NCBI RefSeq assembly: GCF_037392515.1
Contig: NC_090280.1
Location: 61,517,504-61,581,503 of the forward strand
Length of the DNA stretch: 64,000 nucleotides
Direction: 5' to 3'
Source: Haliotis asinina
Lineage: Eukaryota; Mollusca; Gastropoda; Lepetellida; Haliotidae
Each line of letters starts with the position of its first letter. Positions within the stretch are counted from its first letter, which is position 1. Below are positions 1 through 11,400 of the stretch, piece by piece. Made by a program: the position numbers and the translations under genes. Below the pieces are notes generated by a model. It did not search any database. It was given only the letters and a program-made list of their open reading frames with translations, and was not told the origin of the DNA.

Positions 1-375
1 ATACGCAGCCAGAAGCCAACATGAACAAATACCATTTAATCATGTTTTTCAACCAATCAGATCACAGAACACAGTGACTTTTGGTTTGCAATTAGGAAAT
101 TAAACATCACGTGTTGGCCAATTTCCAGGTGTTACTGAGTATTTGAAGCACGGGAATATTTCATTTGAAACCTCCGGCTGACGCCATCGGTTCCAAATGT
201 ATGAGAAGTTATATTATTAGGTAATTATTGGTAGGGATTATTCATGTATGTTTATATAACATCTTTAATATCTTTAAACTATGCATTGATGTAGTTATGA
301 ACTAAATGTTCATGTGCATTCTTGAATGCATGAATGTAAGGAATTCTCAAATGAGTGTATTTGTATCGTTGTTAG
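1..375. other. Presumed last intron of the upstream kinase paralog
   Basis: No coding signal was seen. The stretch is AT-rich and ends in an acceptor-like TTGTTAG directly before the coding exon at 376. It is probably the 3' part of the last intron of the tandem kinase gene whose other exons lie to the left of the window. Confidence 0.5.
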
Positions 376-546
376 GTACGTATACTTGGACGTGGTGGAA
401 AGCTGTCAGAGAGTGAAGACGTTCCCGATGGAGCCGAAGACGTCACTGATGGAGATGAAGACATGGATGTCGTCATCATGATTCCTCCACAGAGGAGAGG
501 AGGTTCTTCAGAGTCACCTGCTGACCCATCAGAAGCTGACCAATAG
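376..546 (+). CDS. Terminal exon of an upstream Fused-like kinase paralog (partial)
   Basis: This is a 56-residue reading frame with a stop at 544-546, preceded by an acceptor-like TTGTTAG. It encodes an acidic tail: V-R-I-L-G-R-G-G, then SEDVPDGAEDVTDG, DEDMDVVIMI, PPQRR and a short polar end. The same order occurs in the last exon of the complete kinase gene at 12291-12443 ([13 protein letters not shown] twice, [14 protein letters not shown]). Both exons start in the same phase and sit in the same orientation about 12 kb apart. I infer the last exon of a tandem duplicate whose kinase exons are outside the window. No kinase motif is present here, so the identity rests only on resemblance to the neighbour. 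Confidence 0.7.
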   Translation, partial: VRILGRGGKLSESEDVPDGAEDVTDGDEDMDVVIMIPPQRRGGSSESPADPSEADQ

Positions 547-679
547 TCTGTGTCGAGAGTACCTACTTGAGCTACTGTTGTATGCTGCAAGCATACAGCG
601 GACCACTCTTAGCGATGTTGATTGTTGTGGAAGTTTATGTTGGAGAGGCAGTCGCGTGGAATGAGAACTGTTTCAGATT

Positions 680-960
680 ATTAAGCAAAGTCATGCTCTA
701 CTGGATGCAGTAACCCAATCTCTGTGTTGCTCGACAATGTTGATGTTGGCTTGATAGAGATCTTTCCTTTACATCTAAGTCATAGCATCATGATGAAACA
801 ACAAAGTCGCCATAGAACAAATGTTATATTTGGGATTGCACTTTCTCGGTGAAGATTCTAATACTTTTGTTAGATTTAGTCTCACACGGAATTCGAACAC
901 TCACTGTCAGGCACCTAATCGACAGGCAAGTCAGCAATCTCACCCGCGCGGTCACTGCTG
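680..960 (-). repeat. Diverged tRNA-derived SINE, family Z (copy 1)
   Basis: The stretch shares ordered blocks with 2440-2720: CAGTAACCCAATCTC, an ATGATGAAACAACAAA-like block, a TGTTATATTTGGGAT-like block and an antisense B-box-like GGAATTCGAAC. The order and spacing of the blocks support homology. The antisense B box suggests a tRNA-derived SINE inserted on the - strand. A fragment at 15905-15990 may be a third copy. Confidence 0.55.
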
Positions 961-1317
961 TCTGCAGGTCGGTCCCTACTCTGTACAGCTACAATCAAAA
1001 TCCATTTTGTTGACCGGGAACAGCAGAGACACGCTGCTGATGCGCCATGGTGCCCGACAGTTTCGAGACACTGTATAACTGCTATCATTCATGGTCTCTG
1101 CGGAATTGTCATAATCTCGGTCGGTCTATTAGACGTATATCATGATACATGTAACTAGCAGACACTGGTGTGTGAGGGACATAAGTCAAGTCTCATGTCA
1201 ATCACCCTGAACTAGAGAGGGTGGCGTCTCCTGACTTTTACTGGTGTTCTGCAGATGGGGGATGACCAAGACCTCAAGCTGAAATAACTCAGTGAAGCAT
1301 GTGGTATAGAAATTGTT

Positions 1318-1389
1318 GTTGTTGACGATGACGACGACGACAACGATGATGATCATAATGATGATGATGATGATGACGATGATGATGAC

Positions 1390-1420
<31 letters not shown>

Positions 1421-1421
1421 T
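1318..1421. repeat. (GATGAT/GACGAC)n microsatellite
   Basis: About 100 bp of GATGAT and GACGAC trinucleotide repeats. No exon context was seen, so the implied poly-Asp reading is not treated as coding. The rest of 970-2150 shows no gene. Confidence 0.9.
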
Positions 1422-2159
1422 GTCCCTAAAGTGCAGGAGACTCCAGACTTCAAAGCTCAAGCCTGTTATATATAATTAACGGATCTGTACACATTCCGAT
1501 GGTATTTTCAGCTCTCTGGGGAATATACACCTCTGTTTACAGTGTCCCTGTATGATCAAGAGGTATTGTTGATAGTGTGAAACGCTATTGATATAACGAT
1601 TGTTTTAATGTTTCATATATATTAGCCAGAACTGCTGCCTTTGTATATGTTGTCACTAAGTGACTTGGTGAAAATATATTTCTGTTGAATTTATTTGAAT
1701 TTCGGTGTTATGTTAACCAATAATTACAGCCAGAATTCATATAATGTACGCGGTTGAAAGAAAGGTATCATGTAAACACACAAGGTGCCGTGAAAATTAC
1801 AGCTTACGCTTACAAACAATACAGTAGCCGGAATTAACAAACTTGTAATCAAAAACACAACAATGACAGTCCTGTGCATACAGCTCGGGTCACAATCATT
1901 TGAAATGAAGCAGCAGTGGGCGATGAGAGTCCTTGAATGGGTGACCGAGTTGCAGCTTGACTCCTGACAGTTTCTAGGACTTCGGTCCTGCCCCACAACG
2001 AAGCACCTGTGGTACATGTGGTCTCACCTTAGGCAAGTGAGTTTATTCAAAATTGCCTTTGTTCACCCAGCAGAAAATGGGTGCCCGGTGAGGTAAGTCA
2101 TTTGACAATAATCTTCTAGAGCCTCAAAAGCAGCTTGGGTTATCCCATTTAAGAGACCA

Positions 2160-2391
2160 GTGTGGGGTTGAATAGGCCTTCAGCAACCCATGATTGCCAT
2201 AAAAGGTGACTATGCTTGTCGTAAGAGGCGACTAACGGGATCGGGTGGTCAGGGTCGCTGGCTTGGTTGAACCATTACGCAGATCGATGCTCGTTGATCA
2301 CTGGATTATCTGGTCCAGACTCGATTGTTTACAGAATATTGCTGAGTGCGGCGTAAAACTAAACCCACTCACTCACCCACTCAGTCACTAT
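2160..2391 (+). mobile_element. SINE family A copy, altered 5' end
   Basis: The copy carries the family core CTTGTCGTAAGAGGCGACTA, then the region ATCGATGCTC...GATCACTGGATT...CCAGACTCGATT, and ends with GAGTGCGGCGTAAAACTAAA and a CACTCACTCAC tail. The usual ACCCGTGAAGG start is missing. The stretch just upstream (2070-2110) resembles the body of SINE family C instead. Confidence 0.85.
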
Positions 2392-2439
2392 CAAGACTAT
2401 GAGATGGCGATGGCGATTGTTGTGCAAGTTGGAGTGGAA

Positions 2440-2720
2440 TCAACAAAAAAAAGTCGCGATCCACTGTCTGCAATAACCCAATCTCAGTGCTGCTTTCTAC
2501 ACACGATTTTAATTTGAATCTCATGGATCTTTACTCGCAAGATCTATGTCACATAGCGCCATGATCCAACAACAAATTCGTCATGTACCTTCATGTGTTA
2601 TAGTCGGGATATCACATTCTCAATGAAGCACAGATTCTCATACGTGTGTTGCATTGATTCCAAGCCAGGATTCGAACCCACACCGTCAGTCATAGTCAGA
2701 CACCCAATCGCCATAATAAT
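2440..2720 (-). repeat. Diverged tRNA-derived SINE, family Z (copy 2)
   Basis: Homologous to 680-960 (GCAATAACCCAATCTC, ATGATCCAACAACAAA, TGTTATAGTCGGGAT). It ends with an antisense B box, GGATTCGAACC. The orientation is inferred from that B box. Confidence 0.55.
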
Positions 2721-2827
2721 GAAAGTTATATATGTCACGTTTGTGTCACCGCTGAGTACCAACAGGCGCCCGCTGGTGTTTGTGCTGACTGGTTTAAAAG
2801 GGAAGATGTCTTTCATTGTATTAATGC

Positions 2828-2998
2828 CAGGTCGGTGGGGTGGCCTAACGGTTAAGCCGTTCTCTTATCACGCCGAAAGCTCGGGTTCGATTACTTACAC
2901 GAGTACAATGCATGGAGCTGGAATCGACTTCCGTGATATCTCTGTGACATTACTGGAATACTGTTAACAGCGGCGTAAAACTAAACTCATTCACTGTA
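2828..2998 (+). mobile_element. tRNA-derived SINE, family B
   Basis: The head is tRNA-like: an A box in GGGTGGCCTAACGGTTAAG and a B box GGGTTCGATTAC. The body holds a GGAGCTGGAATCGACTTC-like segment. The tail GCGGCGTAAAACTAAACTCA is shared with family A. Confidence 0.85.
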
Positions 2999-3179
2999 AC
3001 CATAACAGTATTACCTGTCTGTTGCACTATTATAGAGATAGATGCTTTCGCCATGAATTGCATGAAAAGTCACGCATCGGTAGCTAAACTAGGCATACGA
3101 CTGTTAAGAATGTTACATTAGAATGATTAGCCCTTCACAAGGTAATGTCAGAACTGTGAAAATGAAATGTTCGTGAGGG

Positions 3180-3345
3180 AGTGTGTTTATTTTTACACCG
3201 CATTTAGCCGTGTTCCAGCAATATCGAGGGGGACACCAGAAATGGACTTCATACATTACACTCACGATGGGAATCGAACCGTGGTCTTCAACGAGACAAG
3301 CGAACGCTTTAACCAGAAGGCTAAGTGACCTCCCCTAGGAGATTG
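3180..3345 (-). mobile_element. tRNA-derived SINE, family B (antisense)
   Basis: Read on the - strand, this has a tRNA-like head with AACCAGAAGGCTAAGTGACC at its 5' end, a B box (GGGAATCGAACC on the + strand), the conserved CACCAGAAATGGACTTCATA body and the remains of the GCGGTGTAAA tail. Confidence 0.85.
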
Positions 3346-3474
3346 TAAAGTATGATTGTAAAGTCGTAGGGATTCGGTATTATAATTGTTGACCTTGTGA
3401 ATTAAAGCCCAATATTCTCGAAGAAAAATTGTCAGTTCACTTCAGATTCCGATGTCAACATGATGAACACGTGG

Positions 3475-3530
3475 GAGTCTACAGCCACGTCTACTTCCAC
3501 GTCTACTTCCACGTCTACTTCCACGTCAAT
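3475..3530. repeat. 12-bp tandem repeat (CCACGTCTACTT)n
   Basis: About four copies of a 12-bp unit. The following 3530-4810 shows no supported gene or recognised element. Confidence 0.85.
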
Positions 3531-4814
3531 GTGGATAGTAATTAGTCAAACAACTATTTCCACATACGCTAACAATGAATAGACACACAGACAGTCAACA
3601 CCACGTGTTAAGAGTCGTCAGTAACGTCATGGGTGTTGACGAACGTCGGGGGAGCGGTATACAGTGTACAAGTATTTCTCAAATTTTAGAATTTGAAGCA
3701 GCTGAAGGTTTTACTGAGCTGCAGTTTTAAAATAAAAAAGCCCAGACGACGTAAGTAAAATATCCACCAAGTTTGAGTTCAATATAGATTTCGGTTTATT
3801 CAAGGAAATGCATTTTTTGCATTTTCCCAGATTTGAATTAAGTCAAAACTCAGACTTAGCTTTGTTTCTGAAAAAAGACAGTGGTACAATTAACACCGGG
3901 TGTTACGAATCGTACATGGCGCTATAGGAAATTGGTGTTGAGGAACGTCAGGAGCAGTGAAAACACCGAGTCTTGAGGGAAAGTGAATGATACATTGAGA
4001 TATCCTCAGCTTCCAAAGGAACACTGCTACAATAATTCGTGGAATGATTGGCCTGATAGGACATGATGATAATGGAAGAGATCTAAGTCCAAAACACAAA
4101 ACTGTATCAGCAACACACGTTCAGGACGTTCTGCTTCCCCTCCTGTGAAAGTTTAATTTAAGCTTACCGCATGTCCTGGTAACCACCCGCTTGACGAGTT
4201 TGACCTGTGTTGCTAGTTGAGGCGGAACGTACAGCTGAATCCAGGTGTCTATTCATGCACTTTGTGTATACAATGAAAGTCGGTAGTTTGTATACAGAAG
4301 ACTCAATGAGAATGTTGTGGGTATACACATATGAATACATTGGTCTCGTTGCTGCACAGTGTCATGAAATATTAATAAGCTGTCCCCATAACGAAGTGCA
4401 AATTCAGTAAATGTGCAGCTTTTTGTTGAAGGAAAGAGGAATTCCCTACATATAATTAGGCATGACAAGATAGACAGGTAGCGTCATGTTCATAAAACTC
4501 TGAAGCGAGTTTCACTGGCAAGAGGAGCTGTATTGTCCAAGGTAAGGTGACTGCATTTTTATAAGTTTATACGTTATGAAGAGTCTATAATCATCAGTGA
4601 ATTTGTAGGGTTTTACAAGAGCTTGTACATATCAAACACGTATTGTTAGAATACAATGAGGCAGTTTGGTGACGAAGGAAGGTGAGTACATACAACATCG
4701 TGTGCAGTTTACATCGTGGCACATTCTCACACTCACTGTAGTAATTTAGCTCCACACAACACCACAACGTCCATGTAACACACTATCACACACCTTCCCC
4801 TGAAGACATGGAGC

Positions 4815-5130
4815 ACAATAGAACAGTGGTTAGGCGTCTGCCTATGACGCTGAAGGCTCGGTTTCGATCCCCGGTGGAGACACCTAGGTTCGGGTCCCGA
4901 GGGGGCACGTTTGCGCAGTAGCCTTGTACAATATAATATTAGATCCACACCCAGCTGTAAAATGGCTATCCGTGAGGATGTGCTGGCAATGTGAGTGTTT
5001 AGATGTATGGTCCCCAGGGAGTTGTGAAAACGTATCGTAAGGTATGACAGTGTCCTATGACCGGGGTTAGTTATGCACGTAGCGCCGTGAGTGGGACGTG
5101 AGTGAATATGAGCGCCTTATAAGCGGACTA
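4815..5130 (+). mobile_element. tRNA-derived SINE, family C (copy 1)
   Basis: A tRNA-like head has an A box in AGTGGTTAGGCGTCTGCC, a perfect GCGTC/GACGC anticodon-type stem with a seven-base loop, and a B box CGGTTTCGATCCCCGG. The body AGGATGTGCTGGCAATGTGA through GTTACTA matches 32548-32757. The acceptor stem is not convincing, so this is called a SINE and not a tRNA gene. Confidence 0.65.
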
Positions 5131-5146
5131 TTACTGTTACTAGCTT

Positions 5147-5147
5147 G

Positions 5148-5210
<63 letters not shown>

Positions 5211-5262
5211 CTCTCTCTCTCCCTCTCTCTCTCTCGCTCTCTCTCCCCCTCTCTTTCTCCAC
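5147..5262. repeat. (CT)n microsatellite with a (CTAT)n core
   Basis: A long polypyrimidine tract lying about 150-265 bp upstream of the kinase start codon. It could fall in the promoter or 5' UTR. A promoter role is not shown. Confidence 0.9.
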
Positions 5263-5411
5263 CTTACTCACTGCGACTATGACAGTATAACATCACCGAT
5301 TAGGAAAGGTAGAAAGGTTATACAGCCATCAGACCTTGGATTTGTAATTGATGTTGGTATTTTTCTTTATTAATTAGCAGTTTTCTAGAGAATCTCACGC
5401 CACGACACACC

Positions 5412-8400
5412 ATGAACGACAACAGATTGCTGACAGAGCGGAATATTCAAGACGACCGGTATGATGTGTCCGAGCTACTCGGGGAAGGCAGCTTTGGTGT
5501 GGTGTTTAAGGGGAAAAGAAAAGACGGGACCGGAGAGGTGAGGTATTGTACGCCAAATGAAAGACAGTTTACTTATTTCTACACCTTTGCAGCTATTCAG
5601 TTTGCTTACCTGAATTACTGAACAATTTGCTACGGAGAGTTACCTCCCTCTGGAAACTTGATCTTCTTTATCTTCTGATCTTATATTCGCGCTGATACGT
5701 TTCAAAGCCTTCAATCAGCATGTCCATGTAAGGTGGTAAACCTTTGATATGCACTTCAATTCAGGTATACCGTCAGATATACCGGTAACACTGTACAGAG
5801 CGGAGTTTAAACCAATAACCCACTCACTCACTCACTCACTCAAGTGAATGCTACTTTAGACTCGTACAACTGACTCTTACAATTCAATACAATACAATTT
5901 TATGGTTATGTTAGATTAGATGTTGGACACAAGGTATGTGCGACAGTTGTGGTACGTGATGTTGTAGCTGTTGTTGATGGTAAGAATGTGCCGACATTTG
6001 CACGAGGATGTTAGGATGTTGTTGATGTAGTTGATGTTGTTGATTTTATGGACCATATGGAAAATTACGATACCCATATGCAGTGTACGTTTTAGATGAC
6101 TTAGATAACATGAGCATGCACGATGTCGTGGATGTAAGTAATAAAGTGAATGAGCATTATTGTAACACGTGTTCACTTTATTATGTATTCATAGTCCACT
6201 CTCAAAAACATCACCCGTGAAGGTCCCGGGGTAGAACAGGCCTTCAGCAACCCATGCTTGCTATAAAAGGCGACTATGCTGGTCATAAGAGGCGACTAAC
6301 GGAATCGGGTAGTCAGGCTCGCTGACTTGGTTGACACATGTCATCGGTTCCCAAATGCGCAGATCGATGCTCGTGTTGTTGGTCACTGGATTGTCTGGTC
6401 CCGACTCGATTATTTACAGCCCGCCGCCATATCGCTGGAATATTGCTGAGTGCGGCGTAAAACTAAACTCACTCACTCACTCACTCACTCAAAAACATTA
6501 TAAAAACATTGTCATGTGAGTGAGTGAGTTAATCTCTAAATCAAGAAAACGTAATCCACGATCGCATTTTTATTTTTATGCGATGACTACATACCGATAC
6601 AAATGAATCCTCGCAAAGCATCCTCCCCGATCGATTTAGAGAGTGAGCGAGGGAGTGAGGGAGTTAATATTTGACGTCACATCGGCAAAGTCTCGGCCAT
6701 ATCGTGACGAAAACAGTTTAAACAATAAAACTTGAAAACAGTAAAACCTGTCGACGATGGACTCAGTCGACAGTAGAAACACTAGGGTATCACAGATATG
6801 AATGTTAAACTACTATGGAAAACTACACTAATTTAATTAAAGCAAACAATACAGTATAAAACACGGACTATAGACTGCCAACAACTGAAGGTCGGACACC
6901 ATACTAGGATCCAGGAGGACATACATTACTTTTGCTACCTGCATGGGCCCTGGTTGGATTTACACCATTCCTTCAGCCGTTGGCTACGGTATGAAAATTT
7001 AGCCGAAAATTATGTAATGTAACAAAAATACCCCGATTGAACAGTATGGTTGAGCGAAATTGAAATATGAAGGTTGACAATAAGGCAGATGATGGTATTA
7101 CGTTACAGTGGAATTATATAATATTGTAAGTAAGTAATATAAAATATGTCTATTACAGGTATGCGCACTCAAGTACATAATAACATCGAACAAAGATGAA
7201 GTCAATGACTTTTTACATGAAACCAACATCATGGAAAAACTGAACCACCCAAATATCATCCGTTTTTTCGAGAAGTACGAAATACCACATTACGTAAGTA
7301 CCGTTTTCAGGTCATTTGTAGCAAAACTTATTCAGAACTTCCGTCTGTGGATATGTGACAATAACCATCATTATTGATGCCCGTGTTGTTTGCTGTTTCA
7401 GCGAGTCCTTGCAATGGAGTGTGCGCCGAAAGAACTCTACAATGAGCTGTTGATTGTATGGACTTTTCCAGAAAATAGAGTTGAGTAATTTCATGACTGC
7501 TTATGCCATTCGTTATTTATAACTGTGCAATGTGGCAGTGTTAGTTACTGTTCAATCTGAGAATCGACGAGTAACATAGTGCACAGTGCAATGTGCATCT
7601 GTTACATAAGGTACGTGAGATTGCCAGTCAACTGTTTATTGTGCCATATAGTGCAATGTGCATCTGTTACATAAGGTGCTTGAGATTGCCAGACAACTGT
7701 TTATTATGCCATATAGTACAATGTGCATCTGTTACGTAAGGTACGTGAGATTGCCAGACAACTGTTTATTATGCCGTATAGTGCAATGTGCATCTGCCAT
7801 ATAAGGTACGTGAGATTGCCAGTCAACTGTTTTCCGCCGTCTTCCACCTTCACTCCAAAAGCATCCTCCACCGAGACCTGAAGCCCGAGAACGTTCTCCT
7901 CATGGGCGACGGCACCGTCAAACTGTGCGACTTTGGCTTCGCCCGTGAATACTTCTCTGAAATTGGACCGCTACCCACTACCATCAAGGTAATGTCTGTA
8001 TAAACGATAAACTGAAATGGAAGCTATTGAAGAAACTACTCAAATCCCACAAAACACAAAACAGAATGTTTACGAATTTCTTCCTTTGATACTCGTTAAA
8101 CCCCAGGCTAGAACTGATCAGTGACACACGCGTGTCGTAAGAGGCGAATAAGGGATCCGGTGGTCAAGGTCTAGGTTGACATATGTCATCTTATCCCAAG
8201 TTTGCAGACCAATGCTCATGCTGTTGATCACTGAATTGTGTGGAGCAGACTCTAACATTTTTTTAGCATGGCTGGCAGCGAAGGTTAACGTGTCCCATTG
8301 CAACTGAATGCTTGCCGTAAGGTGTGGTCAAATGGATTGGTGATCATCGGTGGGCAATGCGTTAGATACTACGATATTGTTTATTGTGAGCCATTGTAAT

Positions 8401-11400
8401 TCCCCAGGAGTGGGGATGGGGAGAAGCTGATGATATCAATCACTCTTCCGCACTAAAATGTTTACAGACAATCGTAAAATTGTTTTGACTTGGCTGAGTG
8501 CGGCGTAATGCAAACAAACGTAGGAAGCTGAAATCGCTGCGCAATCACGCATTGATTAAATAAAATTCAGATTCATGCGGTGTTATCCAGACTGTTATTT
8601 AGCATCTATGCTGTTACAAACGAGTAATCCTTTCAGACCACACCAGTGTACATGGCCCCTGAGATTGCTGGCAACAACGTTGTTTACTACAATGAGAAGG
8701 TGGACAATTGGTATGTACCGAATCTAATTAATTAAACACTGGATTGCGATAGTTAATTAAAGTCATTCAGAGGTATATAATCACGTTATATACCACTGAT
8801 TTTCCAGCACAAAGTGTGTTTTTTAAACCCTTAATAACGCGGTTATTGTAGAATTGAAATAAACGGTTTGGGTTTAAATAAAACGCACACCTAGTATTAT
8901 GTTGTTACCTCTGACTTCTCATCACAGTATGTCTGTTTCCTAACTGTACGTAGTTGTTCTATGATCGGACTGTCTGCAAGAGGATATGTGGTAGTAAAGG
9001 TGTGGAGTGCCCTTATATATTTTGTTACTCTGCTGAGAACGAGGGAGCCGGTGTTTTGTGTGCGTGTTATATAAGTGTCACTTGTCTCAGTCTCCCTATT
9101 ATAAACCTCGTCTCCTTGGCACAGTCAAACGAGTCTCCAAGCTACTGCCAAACGGGTCTCCTTGGCACAGTCAAACAGTTCTCTTTGTAACACTCACATG
9201 GATCCCCTTGTCCAAATCAAACAGGTTTTCTTTTCAGGTATTACTTAAACTGGTCACCGTGACAGTAAAACCTACATCCTTGTCTGGGAAACGGGTATTT
9301 TCATTGTGACGGAAAGGGGATCCTATTAATCAGGATCTCCTGAAAAATATATATTGTAAGTTACCCATGAAAGGTTTAGATCACCCACTGTATGTTACAA
9401 ATATCCATATAGTTACATCGAAGATGAATTTCTCCACTAACTTGGGGAACCAACTGCAAACCTTATGCAGATGAATTACACGAGGTTCATACATCAAATT
9501 GCCGAAGAGCAAGTGCAAATATCGTGCATGTGAACAGCTGCAGTTTGGTATAAAGTTTTGTTAAGAATTCGCAACTTGTCACCGATTTTTATCATTTACT
9601 GAATTATGATAATAACGTTTTCAACGTTATAAATTTGCTTTACAATGCATCAGTTCATGTGTAAACAGTACCTTTAGTATGAAATATTTTGCAAAATCTA
9701 GTTTAGAACAGACGACTGAAATAAGCTACATTTACATCAGTAAGTCTAAACTACCAAGTCACGGTCTAGTGACCTCTCATTTCCCTTTTATAATTTTCCA
9801 TCTTCCGTGACCATTTGGCAAAGTCCGGTGGGTATCTTCGCCCAGTTCGTTTACATTTATTGTCTATTATTTGCTTTTATCAGAAAACTAGGGACCAGTA
9901 AATCACTCACTCACTCACTCACTGCCTTCTCACGTTGATATGACTGAGATATGGCCGAGGTGACCATAAATTCTCACTCACTCACTCACTCACTCGACTA
10001 ACGGGATCGGGTAGTCAGGCTCGCTGACATGGTTGACACATGTCATCGGTTCCCATTTGCACAGATCGATGCTCATGTTGTCGGTCACTGGATTGTCTGG
10101 TCCCGACCCGATTAATACTCACTCACTCCTTTCACGTTAAACAAATGTTCCCATCTGTATACCGGAATACTTAATGACATGTTCCCTCTGATGTCTCCAA
10201 GGTCACTCGGGGCCATGGTATACGAGCTGTTTCTTGGCAAACCGCCCTTCGAGCACGATGAATCAAATGACGTACAAGAACAGGTGAGAAGCCTTGTGCA
10301 CTATATTGTACATTCTGACGTGGAGTTCCCGGACATCATCCCAGCTGAGCCGATGCAGCTGCTGCAGCAGATGTTGAAGAAGGAACCAAAACACCGTGCT
10401 TCCTGGACAACTATTTCAGACCACCCTTGGCTCAAGGGGTTTATTCAAGGTAGGCGTCCTTTCACCTTGTTAATACAGTATATAGATGAGCTTTGGTGTT
10501 AAGTCGTTATAGAACGTCAGTGCAGAGGTCTTTACTATGCTCAGAAACTAATTCCGTTTGGTAAACATTCATACATTAAAATCTATTTGTGGTCGAGTTA
10601 TACATGTTTATATAAATACATTTCGAAACAGATTTCTGGCCTATGCGTTTTTTGGGGGGATAGTATATCTAAGGATTGTAAGATATGTATCGTTTTTCAT
10701 TGATGTTTATGTTCCTTTGTTGGTATGACCGACATTGTCACACTTGGGTATCCGCACCAGCCTCAGTGGTTTGTTTTCATAACTATTCAATGGCAAATAA
10801 GTATCGATTACCTGTAATATTTACTGTTTTCGCTCGTATTGCTAGTGTCTTCTTATCACATGTCATTTCTGTTTGGTAGTGCCACCAGAAGATCGTGCCA
10901 GGGTCAGTGCCTTCACAAGACCAGGAATTCAAGAACAGACGAGAGGGAGCAAAAACATGGTCTGTGTCATGTACTGTCATAGAATATGTGCTATAAGTCG
11001 GATTGTTTCTGTTGGTAGTAACTTTACTGCATGTTTAGAATTGCAGTTAGTCACCTTTCATGGTATGAAGTTAAAGCTAGTTAGATTGCATCATTTGATG
11101 TGTTTAATCATACATCATGTCCTTTGCCGTATAGAACTGTTTTGGAAAATGTGCTTTCATTCATTCATAACACATGGTATTGCGTCACATCACATTCTAA
11201 AGACCCAGTTGCCATAAAGTTGCGTTAGCACCCATAGTTCTATCCTGTCTGTAATTATCCAAAGAACGTCTCCCCGTTTCTTTGTAAAATAGGTATTAAT
11301 CAGACCTTTGTGCTTTATGTGGCAGAGAAATAGAAACACTCGAGCACTTATATTTTTATGTGAGAAAACCAAACATCTAACCTCTCAGTTTACAAAACTG

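Noticed and set aside
4830-4895. Possible tRNA gene (good anticodon-type stem, B box)
   Set aside because: The acceptor stem does not pair and the following sequence matches the body of a dispersed repeat at 32548, so it is a tRNA-derived SINE head.
5098-5373. 91-codon frame through the CT repeat
   Set aside because: The frame is open because of (CT)n, giving Ser-Leu runs. It overlaps the upstream region of the kinase and has no recognisable product.
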